Assembly (NCBI GenBank): GCA_016841945.1 | Contig: JAENYC010000005.1 | Span: forward strand, 54,650-118,649 | Direction: 5' to 3' | Source of the DNA: Haloplasma contractile | GTDB taxonomy: Bacteria > Bacillota_I > Bacilli_A > Haloplasmatales > Haloplasmataceae | DNA length: 64,000 nt | Shown: one piece after another, positions 1 to 8,264 of the stretch | How positions within the stretch are numbered: the stretch's first letter is position 1 | Layout of the letters: each line of letters begins with the position of its first letter | Program-made: the position numbers and the translations under genes | The notes under the pieces: generated by a model | The model's input: the letters and a program-made list of their open reading frames with translations, nothing else | Database searches by the model: none | Told to the model about the DNA's origin: nothing

Positions 1-1
1 C

Positions 2-91
2 TTTGTTGCGGGGAATAAATTACAAGCAGTTATCGGAAATAATGCTTCTGAGTTAGAAAATGCGATTAAAACGCTATTATCTACATCGTAA
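2..91 (+). CDS. C-terminal end of a probable PTS EIIB domain (partial)
   Basis: An open frame runs in from the window edge and stops at 89-91. Its last 29 residues include GNKLQAVIGNNASELENAI, which resembles the end of glucose/GlcNAc-type EIIB domains (pattern G..LQ.(V/I).G..A..L...I). The HPr gene follows 63 bp downstream, which fits a PTS gene. Only the tail is visible, so the sugar and the domain order cannot be told. A chance resemblance remains possible. Confidence 0.5.
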   Translation, partial: FVAGNKLQAVIGNNASELENAIKTLLSTS

Positions 92-94
92 TAG

Positions 95-123
95 TTGTAA
101 TTATTGTCATATTGTTGTAAAAT
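95..123 (+). promoter_or_regulatory. Probable sigma-A promoter for ptsH
   Basis: TTGTAA at 95-100 and TAAAAT at 118-123 are separated by 17 bp, directly upstream of the HPr gene. The match was made by eye only. Confidence 0.5.
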
Positions 124-154
124 AAAAAAAAACCAATAAAGGGGAGAACGATAA

Positions 155-436
155 ATGGAAAAGAAATTTATTGTTACAGATGAAGCTGGATTACATGCAC
201 GTCCTGCTACAAAAGTTGTCAATGCAGCAAGTAGATATTCTAGTGAGTTGACCTTAAAATATAAAGGTCGCGAAGTCAATCTTAAATCAATCATGGGCGT
301 AATGTCTCTTGGTATTGGTCAAGGTTCTGAAATCTTTATAAACGCTAAAGGTGAAGATGAAGAAGAAGCCCTTGTTGCAATTGCACATGAATTAAGAGAT
401 CAAGGTATTTGTACTGGTCCAGACACGAATATATAA
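155..436 (+). CDS. ptsH: Phosphocarrier protein HPr
   Basis: HPr relays phosphate in the cytoplasm from enzyme I (PEP-dependent) to the sugar-specific EIIA proteins of the PTS. The 93-residue product has the active-site histidine in GLHARPATKVV near residue 15. It also has the regulatory serine in LKSIMGVMSLG near residue 46. That serine is the HPr kinase target used for carbon-catabolite control in Firmicutes, so both layers of regulation look intact. A ggggag ribosome site precedes the ATG. Enzyme I (ptsI) does not follow: a dehydrogenase comes next, after a hairpin. The gene may therefore be a single-gene unit. Confidence 0.95.
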   Translation: MEKKFIVTDEAGLHARPATKVVNAASRYSSELTLKYKGREVNLKSIMGVMSLGIGQGSEIFINAKGEDEEEALVAIAHELRDQGICTGPDTNI

Positions 437-453
437 AAAGTATAGATACTGTT

Positions 454-481
454 AAACAGCTGGCGATTGTCAGCTTTTTAA
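454..481 (+). terminator. Weak intrinsic terminator after ptsH
   Basis: A short stem AGCTG (458-462) pairs with CAGCT (471-475) and is followed by a T run (475-479). The stem is only about 5 bp plus A-T pairs, so it is weak. Confidence 0.45.
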
Positions 482-488
482 TTTCTTG

Positions 489-517
489 TTGCATTTTAAT
501 AAAAAAGACGTTATAAT
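489..517 (+). promoter_or_regulatory. Probable sigma-A promoter for the dehydrogenase gene
   Basis: TTGCAT at 489-494 and a perfect TATAAT at 512-517 are separated by 17 bp, 42 bp upstream of the start codon. Confidence 0.65.
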
Positions 518-558
518 AGTAAAAGTTATTAAATAATACCTCAAGGAGAGGATAAAAC

Positions 559-1431
559 ATGAAAAAAATTGGTTTTATTGGACTAGGTGTTATGGGACAA
601 CCAATGGCTTTAAATTTATTAAATAAATATAAAGCGTTATATGTTTATACAAGAACAGAAAAAAAGGCTGAAAAACTCTTAGAAAAAGGAGCTACTTGGT
701 GTCAAACTATTCCTGATTTAGCCAAAAAATGTGATGTTATTATTACCATTGTGGGATTACATACCGATGTTCAAGATGTCTACTTAGGTAAAAATGGATT
801 AATAAATTCATGTCATCCTAATACCATATTAATTGATATGACGACATCTTCACCAACACTCGCAAAAGAGATTTATGATAAAGCATTGGAAAAAAATATA
901 CATGTCTTAGATGCACCTGTTTCCGGTGGAGATATTGGCGCACAAAATGCAACGTTATCCATTATGGTCGGTGGCGACCAAAAAGTATTTAACGATTGTA
1001 AGGAAATATTGGATACAATGGGCAAAAATGTTGTGTACCAAGGTCCATCAGGTAGTGGACAACATACCAAAATGGTTAATCAAATTGTGATTGCTGGCAA
1101 TATGATTGGTGTTGTTGAGGCGATGGTTTATGCTAAACAAGCCAATTTAGATATAAATAAGGTACTAAAAAGTATTACAAGTGGGGCTGCAGGTAGTTGG
1201 CAACTTCAATATAATGCACCAAAAATAATAGAAAAAGATTATACACCTGGATTTTTTATTAAGCACTTTATTAAAGATATTCACCTCGCTCAAGATGAGG
1301 CGCGTAATGTGGCGCTTGATTTACCAGGTCTTGATTTAGTTGAAAGTTTATATGCCAGCCTAATGGAAAATGGCTATGGTAATTTAGGAACCCAAGCGCT
1401 TATAAAATATTATGAAGATGATGAAATCTAA
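559..1431 (+). CDS. NAD(P)-dependent beta-hydroxyacid dehydrogenase (GlxR/MmsB/YkwC family)
   Basis: The 290-residue product has the layout of the 3-hydroxyisobutyrate / tartronate-semialdehyde reductase family. An N-terminal Rossmann fold carries GFIGLGVMGQPMALNLL. The substrate-binding signature DAPVSGGDIGAQNATL lies near residue 120. The catalytic lysine sits in GSGQHTKMVNQ near residue 170, and an all-helical C-terminal half follows. The length is normal for the family. A strong ribosome site (aaggagagg) precedes the ATG and a hairpin terminator follows, so it appears monocistronic. The substrate cannot be assigned from sequence; succinic-semialdehyde-type or sugar-acid substrates are also possible. 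Confidence 0.88.
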   Translation: MKKIGFIGLGVMGQPMALNLLNKYKALYVYTRTEKKAEKLLEKGATWCQTIPDLAKKCDVIITIVGLHTDVQDVYLGKNGLINSCHPNTILIDMTTSSPTLAKEIYDKALEKNIHVLDAPVSGGDIGAQNATLSIMVGGDQKVFNDCKEILDTMGKNVVYQGPSGSGQHTKMVNQIVIAGNMIGVVEAMVYAKQANLDINKVLKSITSGAAGSWQLQYNAPKIIEKDYTPGFFIKHFIKDIHLAQDEARNVALDLPGLDLVESLYASLMENGYGNLGTQALIKYYEDDEI

Positions 1432-1440
1432 TGATTCAAA

Positions 1441-1470
1441 AACCTATAATGAAAATTATAGGTTCTTTTA
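1441..1470 (+). terminator. Intrinsic terminator
   Basis: A perfect 10-bp stem (AACCTATAAT / ATTATAGGTT, 1441-1450 and 1455-1464) has a GAAA tetraloop and a T-rich tail. Confidence 0.85.
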
Positions 1471-1560
1471 ATGTCTTTATAAAGATATACAATATCACCT
1501 ATACACCATATGTTTATTTTCATATTCTATAATATGAAAATCATTAATGAGGTGATGAAG

Positions 1561-2601
1561 ATGACGATTGTTGGGATGTTTCATTACCGAAAAAACCCAG
1601 AAAAAGTATTTAGAGCGTACTCTTATGCATCAATAGCCAAAATGGAAGGCGTAGAATTTTTTTACTTTTCATCTAAACGAGTTAATTTAGAAAATAAAAC
1701 AATAAATGGATTAACCTATCAAGATGGAAAATGGATAGAAAAGATCTATCCTTTTCCAGATGTTGTTATGAATGTAGTGGGTCCAATTACAAAAAAGCAA
1801 CAACATATCTATCAAGAGTTAAAACGAAGTATACCATTTATTAGTTTTCCTGTTGGTAGTAAATTATCAGTATATAACCGAATTAAAAAAGGAAAGGAAT
1901 TTAAATCATATTTATTACCTTATAAAAAAGTTAGAAAACCGATTGATGTTTTATTTTTTTTGAAAAAACACAACAAAGTAATCATTAAACCAATTACAGG
2001 TCATCATGGTCATCAGGTTATCTATATAGAATCAAAAGAGGAAAATTATATTGTAAAAGAAAAAGCTAAATTAATGGAGATAACGCGAATAAATTTACTA
2101 GATTATATAGGAATGTTGATAGAGAAGAAAAAAGTGTTAATGCAAAAATATGTATGTTGTAAGAGACAAACAGGAGAACCTTATGATATACGACTGCATA
2201 TACAAAAAAATCAGGATGGAAAGTGGGTTAATACCATCATCTATCCTAAAATAGGTTTTAAAAATAAAATTACGACGAATCTAGCACAAGGTGGACAAAT
2301 GATGATAATGGATAACTTTTTATATAAAGAATTTGGTGAAGAATACATTAATATAAAACGTTATTTAGAAATGTTTGCTTTACAATTTGGTACGCATTTT
2401 GATACATTATATCAGCATGAGTTTGATGAATTAGGGATAGATGTTGGACTAGATGAAAATAAAAAGATATGGATTTATGAAGTTAAATGGAGGCCTGAAC
2501 ATCTTTATATAGAGAATAAAGCAGCACATCATGCCCTTTTATACGCCTCTTATATCGCAAAGAAAAGAGGTGAAAAAGATGAAGACATTAAAGATAAATG
2601 A
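1561..2601 (+). CDS. YheC/YheD-like ATP-grasp protein, copy A
   Basis: I chose the ATG at 1561 because a gaggtgat ribosome site lies just upstream and the paralog at 9571 begins the same way (M-I-G-M-hydrophobic-H-R-K-P). The 346-residue product matches the ATP-grasp family that includes Bacillus spore-coat-associated YheC/YheD. Visible motifs are VIIKPITGHHGHQVIYIE (nucleotide-binding strand and loop), a QKYV...YDIRLHIQKN stretch, and the metal-binding end DVGLDENKKIWIYEVKWRPE. ATP-grasp enzymes join a carboxylate to an amine or thiol via an acyl-phosphate. The gene overlaps the next one (MurF-like) by 23 bp, so the two are probably translationally coupled. The substrate is unknown. Confidence 0.8.
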   Translation: MTIVGMFHYRKNPEKVFRAYSYASIAKMEGVEFFYFSSKRVNLENKTINGLTYQDGKWIEKIYPFPDVVMNVVGPITKKQQHIYQELKRSIPFISFPVGSKLSVYNRIKKGKEFKSYLLPYKKVRKPIDVLFFLKKHNKVIIKPITGHHGHQVIYIESKEENYIVKEKAKLMEITRINLLDYIGMLIEKKKVLMQKYVCCKRQTGEPYDIRLHIQKNQDGKWVNTIIYPKIGFKNKITTNLAQGGQMMIMDNFLYKEFGEEYINIKRYLEMFALQFGTHFDTLYQHEFDELGIDVGLDENKKIWIYEVKWRPEHLYIENKAAHHALLYASYIAKKRGEKDEDIKDK

Positions 2602-3955
2602 TATTCTACAAGTACTAGGTGTAGAAAAGAAAAAAAGTAATGTTTTGATTCAACAGGTCTCAAATGACATTCATCAGATGAGTGATGATACAATTGTATT
2701 TCATCTGAATAAACGAGAGGATCTAGATGTTACACAGTTTGATACTTTAAAGAATTGTTTTATTGTTAGTGACCAACCCATCTTAATTAACCAAAAAAAA
2801 ATAAGAAATTCAATCATTCATGTATTAGATGTAGAGGGTGCTTATAGACAGTTTATAGAATATTATCGAAGTTTATTTGATTTACCAGTTGTAGCTATTA
2901 CGGGTACTTGTGGAAAAGCGACCACAAAGGAAATGTTAAAACAGGTGTTAGAAAAAAGCTATACCATCGCAGCTACAATTAGTAATAAAAATGCATTGAA
3001 TTATAATTTGAATTATTTACTAGCGATAGATGATAAAACAGATTTTGGTATTTTTGAAACGGCTATATCTTATCCCGGTGATTTAATTAAAGGATGTCAA
3101 TATTTTAAACCAACGATTGGTGTTATCACCAATATTGGGATTGATCATTTAAGTGGATGTAAAACCTTAGGTAATTATATTAAAACAAAAGGTGAAATGT
3201 TAGCGGGATTAAATTATCAAGGGACACTTATTATCAATCATGATGATGAAAATATAAAAAGATTAGACTTAAAACCGTTTAAAGGAAAACTCATTACTTT
3301 TGGAATTAAATTAAAATCAGATTATCAAGCTGAAAACATTGTGTATCAAGAAATGGGAATGTCGTTTACTTTAATTACGAAGAAAAAGAAATATCAAGTT
3401 GTGATTCCGGGTTTTGGAGAACATAATGTCTATAATGCGTTAGCAGCCATTGCGGTTTTAGATGAGTTAGGGATACCGATTGAAGATGCGATTCAAGACT
3501 TATTAACGATTCAATTTATTCGTTCTCACCTAGAATTTCATCAAGGTTTACATAACAGTATTGTTATTGATGATACTTGGAGTTCTAACCCAACATCAGT
3601 AAAATCTGCTTTTGAAGTATTACGACATATTGGAAAGGATAAAAATAAAATTGTGGTATTAGGAAAAATTTCTTATTTAGGTGATGAAGCTATTTCTTAT
3701 TATGAACAAATTGGAAGAATGGTTGTTGAATATGGAATTGATATTTTAATCACATTGGATTCCTTTTCTAATCATATTGGAAAGCATGCTATCATGCATC
3801 ATATGGATAAAAATCATGTCTTTCATTGTAGAGACGAAAGAGAATTAAAAAATACGTTAGAAGTATTATTAGACGCTCATACCATTGTGTTATTCAAAGT
3901 TTCTATGTTTGATAAAAAGTTTAAAAAAACCGTTAAATATTTCATTGATGTATAA
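2579..3955 (+). CDS. MurF-like Mur ligase, copy A, with altered P-loop
   Basis: The start at 2579 sits 7 nt after an agaggtg ribosome site inside the end of the upstream gene. The 458-residue product has the three-domain Mur-ligase layout: a divergent N-terminal domain (about 1-110), an ATPase domain from VVAITGTCGKATTKEM, and a C-terminal domain from about 310. Conserved ligase features include TNIGIDHLSG, the KTKGEML lysine region and an IDDTWSSNPTS segment where MurF usually has DxYNANP. The residue after the P-loop lysine is Ala instead of Thr/Ser, whereas copy B at 5209 has the normal Thr; this position normally ligates Mg-ATP. It is paired with an ATP-grasp gene, so a role in making a peptide-like product is likelier than classical MurF. 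Confidence 0.82.
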   Translation: MKTLKINDILQVLGVEKKKSNVLIQQVSNDIHQMSDDTIVFHLNKREDLDVTQFDTLKNCFIVSDQPILINQKKIRNSIIHVLDVEGAYRQFIEYYRSLFDLPVVAITGTCGKATTKEMLKQVLEKSYTIAATISNKNALNYNLNYLLAIDDKTDFGIFETAISYPGDLIKGCQYFKPTIGVITNIGIDHLSGCKTLGNYIKTKGEMLAGLNYQGTLIINHDDENIKRLDLKPFKGKLITFGIKLKSDYQAENIVYQEMGMSFTLITKKKKYQVVIPGFGEHNVYNALAAIAVLDELGIPIEDAIQDLLTIQFIRSHLEFHQGLHNSIVIDDTWSSNPTSVKSAFEVLRHIGKDKNKIVVLGKISYLGDEAISYYEQIGRMVVEYGIDILITLDSFSNHIGKHAIMHHMDKNHVFHCRDERELKNTLEVLLDAHTIVLFKVSMFDKKFKKTVKYFIDV

Positions 3956-3991
3956 CATTAAAAGAAGGCGATTTCGCCTTCTTTTAATGTT
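3954..3991. terminator. Bidirectional terminator between convergent genes
   Basis: A near-perfect hairpin of about 17 bp is centred on AAGGCGATTTCGCCTT, with A-rich and T-rich flanks. It lies between the MurF-like gene (+) and the DUF2156-like gene (-), whose stop codon it overlaps. Confidence 0.85.
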
Positions 3992-5000
3992 TTCCTTTAT
4001 AAAATATTGCATACCTTTTGTAATTGAGGACAGGTCTAAACCGCTCTTTAAAAAAAGCTAATCCCTTATGACCTAAATCACTACCGACATTAATATATTG
4101 AATGTTTGGGTTCATTTCATGAATCAATTTGATGAATTCAATTGTAAGTTTTTCTGATAAACCTTTGTATTCATTGTCAAATTTGGTGATACACCCCCAT
4201 GCTTGACCGGTAGGCAATATTTCACCTGTTGTTATTCCAATAATTTTTTCATCTAGCACTATCACAAGTATTAAATGATTAAGTGCTTGATAATTTTTTA
4301 TGATGGGTTCAAAATAAAAACCATCAAGAATACGTTTGTATTTTTGACCAGATGACGCTTCCCATACATTTCCAACTTTTAGTACCTCATGTAAGTCGGT
4401 AATTTTATATTTTCTAACAATCGCATTTTTGTATATTTTATTAAAATTGTTTAATTTATTACGAACTTTGCTAAATTCTTTCCCATGTAAATCAATAAGT
4501 TTATGAATAGAATAGTGCCGTTCTAAGCCGGATAATTGTTCTTCTTTAAAGTACTGATGAAAAATTATGGATGATTTAAGGAATGCTAGTTGTACTTCAT
4601 TAATTGGATTTACACTTGATTTATGAGTATATCCACTTATTTGATTCCACTTAAAACAAAAATGTGAACATTTTAATATAACATAACAAATTTTATTTGA
4701 ATTTCCTTTACCATAAGGTAAACAAGGCATGTAGAGTCTCCCTTTATTCGTCAGAATGAGGGTGACTAAACAATTATCGATGAATGCTTTGAAAATTATT
4801 AATTTTTTAGAATTTGTATGGGCCCATAAATAGGTAAAATTTGAAGACCAAGTACTTGCTTCATATTCTGTTTCTTTAATATAGGTATCATATATTTTTT
4901 TATCTTCTAAAGAGAGTTCTTTCATTTTCCATGCTTTATAGACAGGATGTTGTTTTAGTATTAACAACCATTTATTCAAACTTAACACCTTCTTTGTCAT
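3984..5000 (-). CDS. DUF2156-like protein (phosphatidylglycerol lysyltransferase C-terminal / GNAT-type fold)
   Basis: The product of about 338 residues resembles DUF2156, the soluble aminoacyl-tRNA-dependent transferase domain of MprF. A KVRNKLNNFNK segment (family pattern K.RN.LN.F.K) is followed by a C-terminal VGSDLGHKGLAFFKERFRPV segment (family pattern .n.e.DLG..GLr..K..f.P). No membrane segments are present, unlike full MprF. It lies convergently inside the ATP-grasp/MurF-like locus. Transfer of an aminoacyl group to lipid or to the locus product is a reasonable inference. The start is uncertain: ATG at 5000 lacks a clear ribosome site, and a TTG at 4979 preceded by gaaggtg is an alternative. 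Confidence 0.62.
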   Translation of the reverse strand: MTKKVLSLNKWLLILKQHPVYKAWKMKELSLEDKKIYDTYIKETEYEASTWSSNFTYLWAHTNSKKLIIFKAFIDNCLVTLILTNKGRLYMPCLPYGKGNSNKICYVILKCSHFCFKWNQISGYTHKSSVNPINEVQLAFLKSSIIFHQYFKEEQLSGLERHYSIHKLIDLHGKEFSKVRNKLNNFNKIYKNAIVRKYKITDLHEVLKVGNVWEASSGQKYKRILDGFYFEPIIKNYQALNHLILVIVLDEKIIGITTGEILPTGQAWGCITKFDNEYKGLSEKLTIEFIKLIHEMNPNIQYINVGSDLGHKGLAFFKERFRPVLNYKRYAIFYKGKH

Positions 5001-5042
5001 TCGAATCACTATATATAATATGATGGGTTTTGCTGTTATGAA

Positions 5043-5096
5043 TAAGATAGCTATCTAGCATGAGCGATTTTTAAACGGTTGTAATAATCTATCTTA
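5043..5096. promoter_or_regulatory. Inverted repeats in the divergent intergenic region
   Basis: A perfect palindrome AGATAGCTATCT (5045-5056) is followed 32 bp later by CTATCTTA (5089-5096), which complements TAAGATAG at 5043-5050. It lies between the divergent DUF2156-like and MurF-like B genes. It could be an operator or an RNA hairpin; no regulator is identified. A TATAAT at 5151-5156 may serve the downstream gene. Confidence 0.3.
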
Positions 5097-5208
5097 TCTT
5101 TTCAATACCTATTTTTATAACCTATACCATTATAAGTTCTTTTCATATACTATAATAAAGTTTATTTTATGATTAAAAAACTTAACTTTTTAAGGAGAAG
5201 GTGAAGGA

Positions 5209-6585
5209 ATGAAATCACTAGATTTACATGAAATCATAAAGATATTAGATACAGAACCTATAATGCAACAAGGTCAAATATGGATAAATAAAGTAAAAAC
5301 ATCATTAAAAGACATGGATAGTCATACACTAATTTTTCATCTACATAAAACAGAAATACTTCATGTTAAACAATTAGAAGCATTAAGTGATTGTTATATT
5401 GTAACAGATCAGCCCTTGTTAAAAGATTACAATCATATAAAAAGTAAATTCATATTAGTTTTGGATTGTATGAAAGCCTATGAAGCATTTATTAATTATT
5501 ATCGGCATTTATTTAGTATAAAAACGGTTGGGATAACAGGTACCTGTGGAAAGACCACAACAAAAGAAATGATTAAACAAGTCCTTGAAAAGAACTATCA
5601 TGTGACGGGTACCATATCAAGTAGGAATTCACTTCGATATAATCATGATTACTTAATGGATATAGATGATAGGAAAGCATTTGGCATTTATGAAATGGCT
5701 TTAACAGACCCTGGAAATATAATCTATAGTGCTAAATTTTTTAAACCAACGATTGGTCTAATAACTAATATTGGTATTGATCATTTAAGTGGCTGTAAAA
5801 CATTTGAAAATTATATTCTTGCTAAGGGTGAGATGTTAAGTGCATTAGAAAATAAGGGAACCTTAATAATCAATGGGGATTGTAAAAACATAAAACGTAT
5901 CGATTTTTCTTCATTTAAAGGACGAATTATTACGTTTGGTTTATCAGATAAAGTTGATTTTAAGGCATCTAATATTCATTTTAATCAAAATGTTATGGAT
6001 TTTACCTTACATTATCATCACCATCAATATAAGGTAAGTGTTCCTGGTTTTGGTGTTCATACCGTTTATAATGCATTAGGCGCGCTGGCAGTTTTAACGA
6101 TGCTTGGTTGTTCTTTAGAAGAAAGTATTATACATCTTAAAGCATATAAGCCAATGCAATCGCATTTTGAGTTTCATAAGGGGATTCATGACAGTATATT
6201 AATCGATGACACATGGAGTTCAAATCCTACCTCAATGAAAGCAGCATTTGAGGCCTTACAAGAAGTAACAAATACAAAGGTGGCTGTATTGGGAAATATC
6301 TCTTATTTAGGACAATATGCTTTACAGCAAGCAAAAAACATTGGTAAGATGGCAGTTCGTTATCAAATTGATTACATCATTACAATCGATTCATTTTCTG
6401 AAAAGATTGGAAAGGCAGCCATAGATAATGGAATGAATCCAAATCACGTTTTTCATTGTCGAAATGATGATGAAATTAGAAGGGCTATTAACGAATTGAT
6501 AAAACCTAAAATCATCATCTTATTTAAAACGTCTATGTTTGATTCAAAAATGAGAAAAATAATTAAACATTATAAAAAAGATTAG
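5209..6585 (+). CDS. MurF-like Mur ligase, copy B
   Basis: This 458-residue paralog has the same length as copy A and aligns along its whole length by eye. It has an intact P-loop (GITGTCGKTTTKEM), TNIGIDHLSGCKTF, a LAKGEML lysine region and IDDTWSSNPTS in the C-terminal domain. The first domain (1-100) is short and divergent compared with UDP-MurNAc-tripeptide ligase. An aaggagaagg ribosome site precedes the ATG. The next gene, an ATP-grasp ligase, begins 21 bp downstream. The pair mirrors the ATP-grasp/MurF-like pair upstream. The activity is ATP-dependent amide bond formation by family; the substrates are unknown. Confidence 0.85.
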   Translation: MKSLDLHEIIKILDTEPIMQQGQIWINKVKTSLKDMDSHTLIFHLHKTEILHVKQLEALSDCYIVTDQPLLKDYNHIKSKFILVLDCMKAYEAFINYYRHLFSIKTVGITGTCGKTTTKEMIKQVLEKNYHVTGTISSRNSLRYNHDYLMDIDDRKAFGIYEMALTDPGNIIYSAKFFKPTIGLITNIGIDHLSGCKTFENYILAKGEMLSALENKGTLIINGDCKNIKRIDFSSFKGRIITFGLSDKVDFKASNIHFNQNVMDFTLHYHHHQYKVSVPGFGVHTVYNALGALAVLTMLGCSLEESIIHLKAYKPMQSHFEFHKGIHDSILIDDTWSSNPTSMKAAFEALQEVTNTKVAVLGNISYLGQYALQQAKNIGKMAVRYQIDYIITIDSFSEKIGKAAIDNGMNPNHVFHCRNDDEIRRAINELIKPKIIILFKTSMFDSKMRKIIKHYKKD

Positions 6586-6606
6586 ATAGAAAGGAAGGGG
6601 GTATAG

Positions 6607-7827
6607 ATGAAGACCATTGTATTTATTGGAACACAGAAATCAGGTTCTAGTCGTGAGGCAATAAAAGCAGCGCAAGAACTTGGATATTTCACAGTATTAT
6701 TAACCAATAAGGAAAAACAATTAGCGCAAAGAAAAGAATATATGGATGTACATATGATGAAGTATTGTGATACAACGAATATTAAAGAAATGATAATTAT
6801 AATTGAAGCATTAATCGATAAAGCTTTTGTGATAATAGGAATTGTTAGCTTCGTAGATTCTTATGTTCATACGGCTTGTCTATTGGCAAATCATTTCAAT
6901 GTCAATCATTTTTCTACTGAGGCAATTTATAATATGGAGAATAAGTTAATATCTAGAGATTTAATAAAAAACACACCTTATGTACCAAGTTATCAGACAA
7001 TAGAATCCGATGAATCACTTGAAGAAGAGGAGGTTAAATCTAAATTACCAGGTATGTTAAAATCTCCGGTATCAACAGGTTCTAAAGATGTTTATAAAGT
7101 AGACAATTATGAAGAGTATAAAAGTTGTTTAGAAAAATTAAGAAAAAAATACCCTGAGCAACCCATTATATTTGAAGAATATCTAGATGGTCCACAGTAT
7201 TTAGTAGAAACGCTTGTTATTAGAGGTCAAGTTTACATCATGGCAATCGTTGAACAAGAAATAAGTTATATCAATGATCATTTTATTGTAACAGGTTACT
7301 ATTTAGTCATTGAACCGAATCCAATCTTTTTCAGACAACTGAAAAAGGCTGTTGTTGATATCATCAATTTGCACCTTATGAAAAATGGGAGTTGTCACCT
7401 TGAATTAAGATATATAAAAAATCAATGGAAGTTAATCGAAATTAATCCTCGTATCTCAGGAGGGGGGATGAATCAATTATTATATGCTGGTTATGGCATT
7501 AACTTAGTGAAGGAGACATTGAAACTCGCTTTATATCAAGTACCATATATCGTACCTAAAACGAAGCGTCATGTGTATATTCAATATACAACCATAACTG
7601 AAGAAGGGATTATGGAAAAGGTAACAGGAAAAAATAGAGCGATGACTTATCCAGGCGTTATAAAAGTCTATATAAAACCGAGAAAAGGAAATGTTGTGAG
7701 TAAACCAAAATCAATGGGACATCGATATGCCTATGTGTTGGCAACAGGAGGTAATAAAGAAGAAGCAATTAAACATGCAAAAGATGCAATTAAAGAAATT
7801 GAATTTAATATATCTGAAAAAAAATAG
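6607..7827 (+). CDS. CarB/BacD-like ATP-grasp ligase, copy 1
   Basis: The 406-residue product resembles L-amino-acid ligase / carbamoyl-phosphate-synthase-like ATP-grasp enzymes. An N-terminal Rossmann-like region (MKTIVFIGTQKSGSSREA) is followed by the ATP-binding segment LPGMLKSPVSTGSKDVYKV. The strand FEEYLDGPQYLVETLV and the metal-binding end KLIEINPRISGGGMNQLL (glutamate and asparagine ligands) come next. The C-terminal domain ends near KPKSMGHRYAYVLATG, as in PurK/BacD-type proteins. A strong aaggaaggggg ribosome site precedes the ATG. A close paralog lies at 10628. Amino-acid or peptide ligation is the likely chemistry; the exact product is not inferable. Confidence 0.82.
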   Translation: MKTIVFIGTQKSGSSREAIKAAQELGYFTVLLTNKEKQLAQRKEYMDVHMMKYCDTTNIKEMIIIIEALIDKAFVIIGIVSFVDSYVHTACLLANHFNVNHFSTEAIYNMENKLISRDLIKNTPYVPSYQTIESDESLEEEEVKSKLPGMLKSPVSTGSKDVYKVDNYEEYKSCLEKLRKKYPEQPIIFEEYLDGPQYLVETLVIRGQVYIMAIVEQEISYINDHFIVTGYYLVIEPNPIFFRQLKKAVVDIINLHLMKNGSCHLELRYIKNQWKLIEINPRISGGGMNQLLYAGYGINLVKETLKLALYQVPYIVPKTKRHVYIQYTTITEEGIMEKVTGKNRAMTYPGVIKVYIKPRKGNVVSKPKSMGHRYAYVLATGGNKEEAIKHAKDAIKEIEFNISEKK

Positions 7828-7844
7828 CGGACATCCGCTATTTT
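7821..7844. terminator. Bidirectional terminator
   Basis: A perfect 10-bp stem (AAAATAGCGG / CCGCTATTTT) with an ACAT loop lies between the convergent ATP-grasp gene and the small Tyr/Pro-rich gene. Confidence 0.85.
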
Positions 7845-8103
7845 AATATACATATGGTCTGCCATAATAAAAACGATATGGAGAACCTACGACACCCTGA
7901 TAGGTATTAAATGTATATGGGAAAGGAAAAGGGTAAGGTACTGGATAAGGTGCAGGAAAACAACATCTTCGTCCAAAACCAAAGCCTCCTGCCCAGAAAG
8001 GAGCAGTAATTGCAAGTCCAGCTAGAAAAGGTAAAAATCTTCCCTCTCCATCAACATTATGTCCATCACGATAAGGAGTTGGATAATATGGGGTACCGTT
8101 CAT
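7843..8103 (-). CDS. Small Tyr/Pro/Phe/Gly-rich protein (coat-like, unknown function)
   Basis: I chose the ATG at 8103 because a gggaggttt ribosome site (complement of 8108-8115) lies just before it. The 86-residue product begins MNGTPYYPTPYRDGHNVDGEG, has a short hydrophobic stretch (FLPFLAGLAITAPFWAGGFGFG) with an RRCC pair, and ends in alternating Pro-aromatic residues (PYPVPYPFPFPYTF). This composition recalls small spore-coat or surface-assembly proteins. It lies inside the ligase locus, convergent with an ATP-grasp gene. Being a structural partner or a substrate of those enzymes is a hypothesis only. No family was recognised. Confidence 0.65.
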   Translation of the reverse strand: MNGTPYYPTPYRDGHNVDGEGRFLPFLAGLAITAPFWAGGFGFGRRCCFPAPYPVPYPFPFPYTFNTYQGVVGSPYRFYYGRPYVY

Positions 8104-8193
8104 TTTAAACCTCCCAAAAAGCATATTTACATCATTAGTCTATGTTGTATGTGACGTTTTGCATAGGAATAGTACCTATTTTCAATGAAAAAA

Positions 8194-8222
8194 TTTACAA
8201 TAACTCATAATTTATGTATAAT
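8194..8222 (+). promoter_or_regulatory. Sigma-A promoter for the diacylglycerol-kinase-like gene
   Basis: TTTACA at 8194-8199 and TATAAT at 8217-8222 have an exact 17-bp spacer, 43 bp upstream of the start codon. Confidence 0.75.
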
Positions 8223-8264
8223 AGTATTATTAATATTAATAAACTGTAAATCGAGGGAACAATT

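Noticed and set aside
1510..1560. Upstream start of the first YheC/YheD-like gene
   Set aside because: The extra 17 residues (FIFIFYN...) overlap the ribosome site and are absent from the paralog.
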